DNA of 60,729 bases. Source: Thermodesulfobacteriota bacterium (GTDB taxonomy: Bacteria; Desulfobacterota_D; UBA1144; Nemesobacterales; CSP1-2). The translations under genes were made by a program, and so were the position numbers. A model generated the notes under the pieces. That model was not told where the DNA came from. It made no database searches and saw only the letters and a list, made by a program, of their open reading frames with translations. Where the stretch lies: assembly GCA_035559815.1 (NCBI GenBank), contig DATMAT010000001.1:1-60729 (forward strand), in the 5' to 3' direction. Positions 43,561 through 51,720 of this stretch are shown here, piece after piece; within the stretch, counting starts at the first letter, position 1, and each line of letters begins with the position of its first letter.

Positions 43561-45617
43561 CCCGGCCTTCTTATTCCCAGTTTCTGCATCCTGGAGCGAA
43601 GGGTATTGGGATTCATGCCCAGTAAGGAGGCGGCGCCCTGCTTGCCGTCGATTATCCATTTTGTTTTTTCCAGAATATACAGAATGTGAGTACGCTCGAC
43701 GTCTTCCAAGGTATCGGAAGCTTGGCTTTTTGAACCGACATTTAGTCTTAAGAGGGATTCGTCTATCTCTATCTCCGGGCCTTCCGAAACGACCACGGCC
43801 CGCTCTATGACGTTTTGTAGCTCCCGGATGTTTCCGGGCCAGGGATAGCTCGCCAGCCTGTCCATGGTATTCTTTGAAACTCCCCTAATCTCCTTGCCGT
43901 GTTTACGGGCGAATTTGGTGAGGAAGAAGTTAACCAGAAGCGGGATATCTGACTTTCGTTCATGGAGCGCCGGGACCTCAATCGGGAAAACGTTTAATCT
44001 ATAGTAAAGGTCTGACCGGAACAACCCGTTTTTAACGGCGTCGTTAAGATTCCTGTTTGTGGCGGCGATGACGCGTACGTTTACTTTAATGGGTTTACTG
44101 CTCCCCACGCGCTCAAACTCTCCTTCTTGAAGCACCCGTAGGAGTTTTACTTGCGTGTCCAATGGCAGTTCGCTGACCTCGTCCAGGAATAATGTTCCCT
44201 TGTCTGCCAGCTCGAATCTGCCGATTCTTTGCTGCACTGCCCCGGTAAAGGCACCCTTTTCGTGGCCAAAGAGTTCACTCTCAAATAAACCCGTGGCTAT
44301 TGCCCCACAGTTGACTTTGACCAGTGGCCGGTCCTTCCGCGGGCTCAGGTTATGTATGGCCCGGGCCAGGAGTTCTTTTCCGGTTCCGGTTTCCCCGCTT
44401 ATTAGTATAGTGGTATCGGTATGGGCCACCTGCTCAACCTTTCGTAACACCGTCTTGATTGATTCGCTATGCCCTATTATTTCTTCAAAGTTGTATTCTG
44501 TCTTGATTTCTTCCTGTAAATAAGTTTTTTCTGCGTGCAGTTGGTTTTTAAGCTGTTCCAATTCGCGCAGGGCTTTCCGCAAAGCCTCCGCCTGCTGTGC
44601 ATTATTGATCGCAGTCTCGATTTGGTGCGCCACGATTTCGAGCAAATTCAACTCTTCTTCGTCGAAGGCGTTTCTTTGAAGGGAGAGTATAGTTATGGTT
44701 CCCCATGTTTTCCCCTCGTAGCGAATGGGCATACATAAATAACTCTTTACCCCCATTTCTCTGGTTGCAGGGTCGATAAAAGTATCTATGTCTGCATCCG
44801 GGGAGTACCTGGGCTTTCCCTCTGTAATAACCTTCCACCTGAAACCTTTTGGGTAGGGGATTCTTCTCAACCCTTCAATATATTGGTTTGGGTAGCCCCT
44901 ATGCGCCTTCAAGACTACTTCCTGTTCTTCGACGAGGTAAATGGTAACGCCGTCAGCCCGGTCTATATTCTTACTCAAGACCTCGACGGCATTTTCAAAA
45001 ACGTCCTGTAGGTTGATTGATTGGTGGACGGCGCGAGTTACCTTGCTGATGATGGTCTCGTAACGATTTTTCTTAGCCAACTGTGCGTAGCTTTCCCTGA
45101 GTGCATCCTCCGCCCGTTTTCTCTCCAGTTCGGCCCCGGCTCTGGCAGCAAAGATCTGGAGTATGGACATTCCGGTCGGTTTGTCCGGCAAAGGTTTATC
45201 ATCGAGAGCGGCCAGATGCCCCAGGACATTTTGCCAGGAATCCCTAATCGGGATCCCTAAAAAGCTCTCGGCCTGCCACTCGGCCAGACCCAGGTCTCTT
45301 GGGAATAATGACTGTAAATCATTAGGGTAATAACACACGTTCCCGGCAATGACATTTTCACAAGGGGTGCCGGCCAGGGCATACTCGAAGTTATCTCCAA
45401 AATCTTGACCCGCCCAAAAAGCGAGGGTACGGACTCTGGTTAGGGTTTTATCCGTACACTGCGTAACAAATGCATAGCGTACACCTAGGGCAGATGCAAG
45501 GTGGTGGACCAGTGAGCGAAAAAAATCGGGGCCGGTAGACGAAGCTGTTCCTTCGGCTAGGTGTCTCAGCAACTCCGATTCAACTGCCGCTTTCTTATTC
45601 CCTTCCTCATCGTTCAT
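43548..45617 (-). CDS. Sigma-54 dependent activator with two GAF domains
   Basis: 689 residues. GAF-1 (about 25-165), a short coiled segment, GAF-2 (about 190-345), a linker, then AAA+ ([39 protein letters not shown]) and Fis-type HTH ([21 protein letters not shown]). The linker and AAA+ parts are strikingly like those of the activator at 40654. The C-terminus RRPGVRN is repeat-derived; the sister ends KRPK. GAF pockets bind cyclic nucleotides, bilins or other small molecules; none is proven. Two sigma-54 elements near 57 kb and one near 58.2 kb may be targets of either activator. Confidence 0.93.
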   Translation of the reverse strand: MNDEEGNKKAAVESELLRHLAEGTASSTGPDFFRSLVHHLASALGVRYAFVTQCTDKTLTRVRTLAFWAGQDFGDNFEYALAGTPCENVIAGNVCYYPNDLQSLFPRDLGLAEWQAESFLGIPIRDSWQNVLGHLAALDDKPLPDKPTGMSILQIFAARAGAELERKRAEDALRESYAQLAKKNRYETIISKVTRAVHQSINLQDVFENAVEVLSKNIDRADGVTIYLVEEQEVVLKAHRGYPNQYIEGLRRIPYPKGFRWKVITEGKPRYSPDADIDTFIDPATREMGVKSYLCMPIRYEGKTWGTITILSLQRNAFDEEELNLLEIVAHQIETAINNAQQAEALRKALRELEQLKNQLHAEKTYLQEEIKTEYNFEEIIGHSESIKTVLRKVEQVAHTDTTILISGETGTGKELLARAIHNLSPRKDRPLVKVNCGAIATGLFESELFGHEKGAFTGAVQQRIGRFELADKGTLFLDEVSELPLDTQVKLLRVLQEGEFERVGSSKPIKVNVRVIAATNRNLNDAVKNGLFRSDLYYRLNVFPIEVPALHERKSDIPLLVNFFLTKFARKHGKEIRGVSKNTMDRLASYPWPGNIRELQNVIERAVVVSEGPEIEIDESLLRLNVGSKSQASDTLEDVERTHILYILEKTKWIIDGKQGAASLLGMNPNTLRSRMQKLGIRRPGVRN

Positions 45618-45983
45618 GATTTAACTCTGAATTGTGAAGACTGACTCCCGTACAATATAGCTTTCAAACTAACCCGAATCAAGAAATTGGCCTTTGCAAA
45701 CTGGTTTAGGCGGAATGGGGATTAACTATTTGGTCTCTATACATCCGGATGGGCTTTAATGAATTCGAGCCATATTCACCCTGCCGGTTCCTGCCAGTTT
45801 AAAATCGGCCTACAGCAACTACTGTCCAAATCATATCCGTTCAAGTAACCCGTGTATGTCCTGATGACATTAGTTTTTAGAAATGGGATTGTGGTCGTGG
45901 AATTTATCCTTTCTTTTTGCGGTGAAGCAACCTCTTATTTGGAACAAGTTCAGCCTACTGCACAAATTTGGGGTGCTCTGTCA
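45618..45983. other. Intergenic region with the 12120-type block
   Basis: From 45825 (CTACTGTCCAAATCATA) to 45950 the sequence echoes 12120-12200 and 31382-31620, including AGAAATGGGATTG and GTCGTGGAATTTATCC. It ends with the TTGTTCCAAATAAGAGG motif (45923-45950). Confidence 0.55.
45923..45950 (-). repeat. TTGTCCAAAATAAGAGATTG dispersed motif
   Basis: Minus-strand copy AACTTGTTCCAAATAAGAGG, then TTGCTTC. Confidence 0.6.
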
Positions 45984-46814
45984 TTAGCCTAATTTCTTTA
46001 CCCAAACGTCTACCGGTTCCTTTCGGCCTTTGAGCTCCAGATGATACGCTGTCATATCATTGGTTTTAAGCCCAGCAGCGGCTCTTGTGGCATCACTCAA
46101 CATAACTTCTCCTGCCCGGGCCTCGGATGCAAGCCGTGCTGCCACATTTGCAGTGTCTCCCAAGACGGCTATATCTGCTACACCGCCCTCCGTGCTCACG
46201 GCGCCGACGAAGGCCACACCGGTATGAATACCCACTCCTACCGGTATCCATGGCCCCCCCGGGTTCCCATGGCCCGTTACTCGAAGTATTTCCTCTCCGG
46301 CCTCTAATGCCACCCGAGCGTGCGAAGCTCCGGCTATACCCGGCACAAAGAAAGCGGTTACCTCGTCGCCTATCAACTTCTCCAGCAGGGCATTCCTCCT
46401 GAACAGTACCTTGGTCGTAGCCTTGTAAAAGCGGTCAATCAGATGGCTGAATTCAGCCGGGCTCATACTTTCGGCCAGCCCGGTTGACCCGCGAACATCC
46501 GCAAATAGCATGGACTGCTCGATCTCTGCACCTCCCCGATACTTACTGGCAGCCCTTTCACACACATTGCACAAATAAGGATTCATTCTGGAGGCTTCGA
46601 GCCCTATGAGGGTCCGGACCAACGTCCCTCCTATTCCGCCAAACGGATAATAGCATATTCCACATCGCGGGTCGGTGGGGAGCAATTTAGCGATGGGACG
46701 AAGGAACCTCGACTCAAACCACGGAGACCGGACGAATTTTGGGCACTCCCCAGTAGTCATATAGGTTCGCCACATCTCCTCAGCGAGTGGGTCGTTCTCG
46801 GTTTGTCTAGTCAT
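45984..46814 (-). CDS. Class III adenylate/guanylate cyclase with N-terminal Cys cluster
   Basis: 276 residues. The N-terminal about 100 residues contain CGICYYPFGG and YLCNVCE, two CxxC pairs, likely a zinc or Fe-S site. Residues about 100-270 are the cyclase domain: MLFADVRGSTGLAE (metal-binding Asp), LEKLIGDEVTAFF (metal and substrate Lys), VLGDTANVAARLAS (transition-state Asn/Arg). The metal and catalytic residues seem present. Product (cAMP, cGMP, cCMP or cUMP) undetermined. A second cyclase lies immediately upstream on the same strand. Confidence 0.9.
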   Translation of the reverse strand: MTRQTENDPLAEEMWRTYMTTGECPKFVRSPWFESRFLRPIAKLLPTDPRCGICYYPFGGIGGTLVRTLIGLEASRMNPYLCNVCERAASKYRGGAEIEQSMLFADVRGSTGLAESMSPAEFSHLIDRFYKATTKVLFRRNALLEKLIGDEVTAFFVPGIAGASHARVALEAGEEILRVTGHGNPGGPWIPVGVGIHTGVAFVGAVSTEGGVADIAVLGDTANVAARLASEARAGEVMLSDATRAAAGLKTNDMTAYHLELKGRKEPVDVWVKKLG

Positions 46815-46923
46815 CTTAATGAACCCTCAGCAAATTCAAGGCATCCTCAAACCAGGTGTCGGGTGCCGCACCTGGTTGGTTCACTTACAATACAACCGCG
46901 GTAATGCAGTTAGGCACATTCTA

Positions 46924-47757
46924 TCATCCCTGCCATCTTACCTCATACACCTGCACGGGATAGTCAAAACCCTTTAGTGCGATTCTTCCTAGATCCGTGA
47001 ATAATGATTTCTCGCCCGGATATTGATTGAAGATGACCTCTGCGGCCAGGATCTGGCCGGGATCGGCGTAATTACAGATTCGAGATGCCAGTTGAACGGT
47101 CGATCCAAATAAGTCGTTATCCTCTTCGACGGGCTCACCGGCACTCAGGCCGATTCTCAGGTGCATGGGTGTTTCTTTATTTTGCTTATTGTAATTTGCG
47201 AAAGCCTTCTGAATAGCGATGGTACACTCGATAGCCTGCGGGATTGAGGTAAAAGAGGCCATGATGCCATCGCCTGTGTGCTTTACTTCACGCCCGTCAT
47301 AGTCTCGCAAGGCAGTGCGTATAAGGGAGTTGTGAATATGGAGTAAATGTATAGCTTTGGCGTCCCCCAGTTGTGTGGTCATTGCTGTCGAGTCTTTCAG
47401 GTCTGTAAACATGATAGCGCGAAATGCTGAGTCGACGGCTGCACTGCTACTCGTTCCCGCGGTCTCCTTGGGCGCGGGGTCTTTTACCCTGCCCAGGAAG
47501 GCTTCTACGACCGTGGGGTCAACTTCGATTATCTCGTGAGGGATATCTCCATGTGCCTCATCGTGGGCTTTTCGGATACGCTCCTTGTTTGGGGCGTCGA
47601 CAAGGCAGAAGGTGGTGCCACGTTTCTCGTCAAACCAGTAGGTAAGGAACTGAACCCCATATTTTTCTTGAATCTTGAGGTCCTTTTCGTGGGCAAGGGC
47701 AATCGCATGTCGAGTTGCGCCTTCAATGTTGTAGTGGCGATCCATATAGATGGGCAT
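46924..47757 (-). CDS. DUF4242 domain fused to class III nucleotide cyclase
   Basis: 277 residues from ATG 47757 (MPIYMDRHYN), preceded by GCGGAG; an upstream TTG overlaps that site. N-terminal 95 residues form DUF4242 (MPIYMDRHYNIEGAT, DAPNKERIRKAHDEAHGDIPHEI), a small dimeric alpha-beta domain that can bind Ni. Then the cyclase domain (about 110-275): IMFTDLKDSTAMT, KHTGDGIMASF, GSTVQLASRIC, where the Asn of the usual NVAAR is Gln. Thus transition-state support may be weaker. Product unknown. The pairing of DUF4242 with cyclases is a recurrent arrangement. Confidence 0.88.
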   Translation of the reverse strand: MPIYMDRHYNIEGATRHAIALAHEKDLKIQEKYGVQFLTYWFDEKRGTTFCLVDAPNKERIRKAHDEAHGDIPHEIIEVDPTVVEAFLGRVKDPAPKETAGTSSSAAVDSAFRAIMFTDLKDSTAMTTQLGDAKAIHLLHIHNSLIRTALRDYDGREVKHTGDGIMASFTSIPQAIECTIAIQKAFANYNKQNKETPMHLRIGLSAGEPVEEDNDLFGSTVQLASRICNYADPGQILAAEVIFNQYPGEKSLFTDLGRIALKGFDYPVQVYEVRWQG

Positions 47758-48110
47758 ATCTAATCTCCGCAAATGTCTCCCTAGATTAGAATTAACAATA
47801 AAAATAGCAGTCTAATCTATGGATTATTGTTTCATTGTACTCGTCACATTCTGAAAAAACTAGGGTGAAAAATTAGTTGCGGAACTGATGGATTGTCACT
47901 TACGAAGCTTATACCTACTTATAATACGCGGAGCGGAATTCACCGTAGGAACACGACTCGGCGTGTTCCTGTATGACGGGTACGCCTTCCCTGCTCCAGC
48001 CGGAGGGGAAGTGTGACCACAATCTATCTCGCCGTCTTACCTAGGGTTGCACTCTAAGGGTTTGGTAAAGTAGAATATCAATTAACTTCAATTTTATTGG
48101 GGAGGTTAGC
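47758..48110. other. Intergenic region between divergent genes, with GTAG palindrome
   Basis: The cyclase and the MetE-like genes diverge here. GTAGGAACACG and CGTGTTCCTGTA arms (47945-47973) surround ACTCG. No -24/-12 element is evident. Confidence 0.55.
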
Positions 48111-49175
48111 ATGTTGATACCTACTGAGCCTATTGGCAGTATTCCCAGACCGCAGGAGCTTATCGAGGGTATAAAGGCGTTCGATGCCGGTCGCATCTCA
48201 CAAAATGAGCTGGATTCACTATATCACTCAGCAATCCTCGACACCTTCAGGCTCTTTGAGGCGACAGGATCACCAGTTATTACCGATGGAGAACAGAGCA
48301 AGCCAAGCTTTGCAACTTACCCAATCCATGGGCTCAAGAACATCGCCCCTGACGGTGTTGCAATTCACTTTGCTGACGGTCATGTGCGCCGATTGCCCAG
48401 GTTGACGGGAGGCCCCTTCTACTATAAGACTTATGCTTACACATATTTGGAGGTAGCAAAGAAGTATGCTCATATTCCGGTAAAACAAGCGGTCATCTCA
48501 GCATCGGCATTGAGCCTTCTATACCCGCAAACTGACATCGAGGGCTATTCCAGACAATCTTTTATCGAAGACCTACTTCGCGAGAACGAGGCCGACATTC
48601 GCCACTGTCTACAGAAAGGTGCTTATAAAGTTCAAATCGATTTCACGGAGGGAAGGCTCGCCGTCAAGCTGGACCCAACCGGGAAGCTTCTTAAAAGTTT
48701 TATAGACCTTAACAACCGGGTGCTCGATCGTTTTTCGGCAGAGGAGCGAAAGAAAATCGGAGTTCATACCTGCCCCGGTGGAGACCGGGACTCGACTCAC
48801 AGCGCAGATGTGGACTACGCTGGACTTTTACCGGATTTGTTTGAACTCAAGGCTGGGAATTTTTACATTCAATTGGCTAGCGAGAGTGACCGTCCCAAGG
48901 TTCTCAGGATAATTAAAGAGCACGTAAAACCCGATCAAAGGATTTTCATCGGAGTAATTGACCCGATAAATCCCAGGATAGAAACACCAGAGGAAGTAAG
49001 GGACCGGACTCTTGAAGCCGCCGAGTATATTCCGCTTAACCAACTGGGAACGACTGACGACTGCGGTTTTGCCCCGTTCGGCGACGATACTTCCACCTCT
49101 AGAGAGACGGCTTTTGAAAAGATTCGCGCCCGGGTTCTTGGTACTGCCCTGGCCGCCAAGGTACTCCGGGTCTGA
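48111..49175 (+). CDS. Cobalamin-independent methionine-synthase-like protein (MetE C-terminal family)
   Basis: 354 residues. UROD/MetE-like barrel: starts PTEPIGSIPRPQELIEG as in the family, and has VHTCPGGDRDSTHSADVDY and IDFTEGRL. The zinc ligands of MetE (His-Cys...Cys) are only partly matched (HTCPGG). These short proteins (about 350 residues) transfer methyl groups to or from thiols and cobalamin-like acceptors. GGGGAGG precedes the ATG. Substrate unknown; not necessarily a methionine synthase. Confidence 0.8.
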   Translation: MLIPTEPIGSIPRPQELIEGIKAFDAGRISQNELDSLYHSAILDTFRLFEATGSPVITDGEQSKPSFATYPIHGLKNIAPDGVAIHFADGHVRRLPRLTGGPFYYKTYAYTYLEVAKKYAHIPVKQAVISASALSLLYPQTDIEGYSRQSFIEDLLRENEADIRHCLQKGAYKVQIDFTEGRLAVKLDPTGKLLKSFIDLNNRVLDRFSAEERKKIGVHTCPGGDRDSTHSADVDYAGLLPDLFELKAGNFYIQLASESDRPKVLRIIKEHVKPDQRIFIGVIDPINPRIETPEEVRDRTLEAAEYIPLNQLGTTDDCGFAPFGDDTSTSRETAFEKIRARVLGTALAAKVLRV

Positions 49176-49463
49176 TAGGATCAGCACTGCTCGAAAAGCA
49201 GGGAAATTCTTAGAGTGAGCGTAAAACTTCTGAGTCACCTATATATGTGATCTCATAACCTTTGGATGAGAGTACTCCTTTATATCCGGGTGATTCGGAG
49301 AGAATTGAAAAAGAGGTAATATCGTCGCTGAGTCTGGCTATTACGAAGTATCCCCTTATCTAAGTTCTAAGACATGGAAGTGGGGGTAAATAAAACGGTT
49401 ACAGGTCTAACCAAGGGGCGGTCTGAATTTTGTTTTAGTTATTCTTTTACCGACAAGGTCGGT

Positions 49464-49754
49464 TTATTTCTTACGACCACTTGCCGCTACTTTAGCCTCG
49501 ATTCGCTGGACTCGGGTTAAAACCTGTTTGAGAAGCTTTCCGTTTTCGTCTATTTGTTTTTTGTTTCGGTTAAGTAACTCTCTATTTTGCTTAATTTGTT
49601 TCTCATTCTGGACAGGTTGTTTATAATTTCGCTCGAGAAGTTCCCTATTCCGCTTTATGAGCTCAGAATTACTATTCGCAGTAGAACTTATATTTTTTAA
49701 CTGTTCCTTAAGGGAACCTAACTCCGATAAAATCTTGTTTAAAATCTCCTCCAT
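49464..49754 (-). CDS. Small coiled-coil protein, unknown function
   Basis: 96 residues, almost entirely alpha-helical heptads. Repeats of IKRNRELLERN and IKQNRELLNRN (period 11-15) make a charged coiled coil ending in a basic tail. No membrane segment. A promoter at 49817-49846 lies 63 nt upstream. Could be a structural or scaffold protein; no family assigned. Confidence 0.6.
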   Translation of the reverse strand: MEEILNKILSELGSLKEQLKNISSTANSNSELIKRNRELLERNYKQPVQNEKQIKQNRELLNRNKKQIDENGKLLKQVLTRVQRIEAKVAASGRKK

Positions 49755-49816
49755 AATGGCCTCCTTCTAATCGAATATTGGTCTTTATAAGGCAAGTAAG
49801 TCCAAAATTTCTCGTT

Positions 49817-49846
49817 ATGCTACACTTTTTGTGTTTCCTTTGTCAA
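49817..49846 (-). promoter_or_regulatory. Sigma-70 promoter of the coiled-coil gene
   Basis: TTGACA (49846-49841), 18 nt, TAGCAT (49822-49817), minus strand. The spacer itself has ACACTTTTTGTGT symmetry. Confidence 0.5.
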
Positions 49847-49958
49847 GTGTATTAAATGGGGTGATACATAGACTCTTTTCATAGCTTTACACGGGGTGCT
49901 TCGTTTGATAGTATAGTGCTAAAGTTTTGTACCCGACTTAGATGAGTTAAGAAATCAC

Positions 49959-50501
49959 GTGCCGAATGAAAAGATTAATTTCCTTTTAGAAAGTTATAAG
50001 GATACGGAGAATCTGATTCGTCTTTGTGATGCTAAAGCAGCAGGAATTATTACTATCTTAGCCTTTATGTTTCTACCGCTAGTAACTCCATTGAAAGGAA
50101 CTGTAATTAGAGTTTTTGAGAAAGGAGAGGGCGTCTCGGAGTTAATAATGGGGGCAGTGTTAATAATCCTTATACTCGGTTTTCTTGGCTCTGCTTTGTT
50201 GACCTTTTCTTATATGTTTAAGACGGTAAAGCCCAGGAAAAAGGTTTTGGAGCACAGTTTTGAGACCAAAAATGTATTTTGGTGTCTTGATATTTGCCAG
50301 ATAGTAGAGAAACACGGAGCTGACCACTTTAGGGATTTAGTCAACCAAATAGATAGTTTCGACAATGAATTAATTAAGGCGGTAATTATCATCTCCCAGA
50401 TAGGGAAAGAAAAGCTACAAGCTATCGATAAAGCGAGTCAGTATTTGAAATATACGGCTATATTCTGGTTATCATTGATCGCCATTACCATCTTTATTTA
50501 G
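49959..50501 (+). CDS. PycTM-like (DUF5706) membrane effector, tentative
   Basis: 180 residues, GTG start. The N-terminal part has FLLESYKDTENLIRLCDAKAAGIITILA, matching the start of PycTM/DUF5706 proteins (helix with D-x-K-A then the first membrane segment). Two membrane segments come early (about 28-45 and 60-85), then a cytosolic helical region, an IIISQIGKEKLQAIDKASQYLKY amphipathic helix, and a last membrane segment (about 165-180). In Pycsar and CBASS systems, such proteins open the membrane when a cyclic nucleotide is made. Two nucleotide cyclases are 2-4 kb away, but not in an operon with it. The identification is by pattern only. Confidence 0.55.
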   Translation: MPNEKINFLLESYKDTENLIRLCDAKAAGIITILAFMFLPLVTPLKGTVIRVFEKGEGVSELIMGAVLIILILGFLGSALLTFSYMFKTVKPRKKVLEHSFETKNVFWCLDICQIVEKHGADHFRDLVNQIDSFDNELIKAVIIISQIGKEKLQAIDKASQYLKYTAIFWLSLIAITIFI

Positions 50502-50617
50502 AGATTTGGGATACAATCTAACCAGGTGAGTTTTTCCTCTATCTATGCTGTAGTTTTGACACTAGAGGGGGCTTGTGCTATATTGCGGAAACATTCATCG
50601 CTGAGTATATAAATAAA

Positions 50618-51022
50618 ATGGAAGAAATCGAGAGGATAACTCTTACCCTTCTATACTGCTTTATATTTGTGTTAGCGATAGACGTAGTACAGTCCAAAAG
50701 CAGAGAGTGTCCCGAGGGCACGATGAAGGTGCCTAATTCCAATATCTGTATTGAGAAAGTTAATCCCACCAGAGCAGCCAACTTCAAGGATGTATCCATG
50801 TATTGTCTTTCTCGAAATCTGGATATTTGCCTAGCTGAACAAATCGTAAAGGCGTGTCAGGAGGGATTAATAAAAGTACCATCGGTTCAAAGTCCTATGG
50901 TATTTCTTACGTCAAGTGGAATGTTCGTGAGCATGATGCCCGATTGCAACATTTCTAAAACAGGTCCTATCGGCTCTAGTGAAAAAGAACAGTTTTTGTG
51001 CTGTGCTAAGCTTTCTAAATAG
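50618..51022 (+). CDS. Exported Cys-rich protein resembling a small formylglycine-enzyme/lectin-like fold
   Basis: 134 residues from ATG 50618, giving a signal peptide (MEEIERITLTLLYCFIFVLAI). A TTG 45 nt upstream only adds a poor leader. The mature part has CPEGTMKVPNSNICIEK, then VSMYCLSRNLDICLAEQIVKACQEG and a final FLCCAK. The spacing recalls FGE-sulfatase family proteins (CPxGMV...FCI.., AxxYCxxRGxRLCTxxEWExAC, FRCC), but the Trp of the consensus and the length are missing. So a minimal relative without catalytic Cys pair is plausible. Function unknown. Confidence 0.5.
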   Translation: MEEIERITLTLLYCFIFVLAIDVVQSKSRECPEGTMKVPNSNICIEKVNPTRAANFKDVSMYCLSRNLDICLAEQIVKACQEGLIKVPSVQSPMVFLTSSGMFVSMMPDCNISKTGPIGSSEKEQFLCCAKLSK

Positions 51023-51040
51023 TTTATGAGTAGGTATTCA

Positions 51041-51148
51041 GCCACTAAGGCACAAAGGCACGAAGGAGAAATATGGGTTTTAAAGTCTTAATGCAGTTAA
51101 AAGAATTATTCTCTAATCTTGGTGTCTTCGTGTCTTTGTGGCTAAATA
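51041..51148. repeat. GCCACTAAGGCACAAAGGCACGAAGG/TTCGTGTCTTTGTGGC-type inverted-end repeat
   Basis: Left arm GCCACTAAGGCACAAAGGCA; right arm TCTTCGTGTCTTTGTGGC. Same style as 17659 and 24186, but with different bases. Confidence 0.6.
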
Positions 51149-51162
51149 GTCACAAATAGTTT

Positions 51163-51594
51163 ATGAATACGCAGGAATTAAGAAAACGAGTTCCAGGTAA
51201 TTTCTTCTACTTACTAATCCTGTCATTTCTCTTGATTATTCCGGCATCCGGAGAAGATTATGTAATTCGGCTTAAGAGTCTGGATGTATCAAAGGTTTCC
51301 GAGGAGCACTTTCAGATTAAAGGAGAGATAGTAAACAACACCGATACGGAACTAAAGCGCGTCTCCATAAAATTTAAGATTTACGATCCATCCGGGGAGG
51401 TGATTGAGGAAGACCAGATTTTGCCCTTTGTTAATCCAATTCCACCTCGGGGCAGTTCTCCATTTCTAATCCCGATCAGGTATTCTCGGAATATGGAGAT
51501 GGATAAGATCACCATGCACTTTATAAACCTGGTTGGGAATGAACTAAGTGTAGACCCTAATGGATATTCACTGGAGATTAAGGTTCCTAAATAA
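51163..51594 (+). CDS. Exported FxLYD-like beta-sandwich protein
   Basis: 143 residues with a signal peptide (NFFYLLILSFLLIIPASGED). The domain has FQIKGEIVNNTDTELKRVSIKFKIYDPSGEVIEED and IPPRGSSPFLIPI, the FxLYD pattern (residual strands with a central xxYDxxG). Function unknown; likely periplasmic. It resembles the protein at 34465 in fold but not in detail. Confidence 0.7.
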   Translation: MNTQELRKRVPGNFFYLLILSFLLIIPASGEDYVIRLKSLDVSKVSEEHFQIKGEIVNNTDTELKRVSIKFKIYDPSGEVIEEDQILPFVNPIPPRGSSPFLIPIRYSRNMEMDKITMHFINLVGNELSVDPNGYSLEIKVPK

Positions 51595-51644
51595 ATTGGA
51601 TTACGATGTATGATGCCGGATACACGATGCAAGATGAGTTAAGT

Positions 51645-51720
51645 ATCATGGATCATGGATCATGAATCATGAATCATGAATCATGAATCATGCATGCATA
51701 GATCATGTATCGTGAATCAT
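51645..51720. repeat. ATCATGA heptamer tandem repeat
   Basis: At least seven units of (A/G)ATCATG in a row, followed by degenerate units. It lies between convergent genes and ends at the cytochrome stop codon. Confidence 0.75.

Noticed and set aside
45984-50501. Pycsar operon as a confirmed defence system
   Set aside because: Genes are divergent and separated by a MetE-like gene; kept only as a hypothesis.
51645-51720. CRISPR-like array
   Set aside because: Units are 7 bp with no unique spacers; no cas gene nearby.
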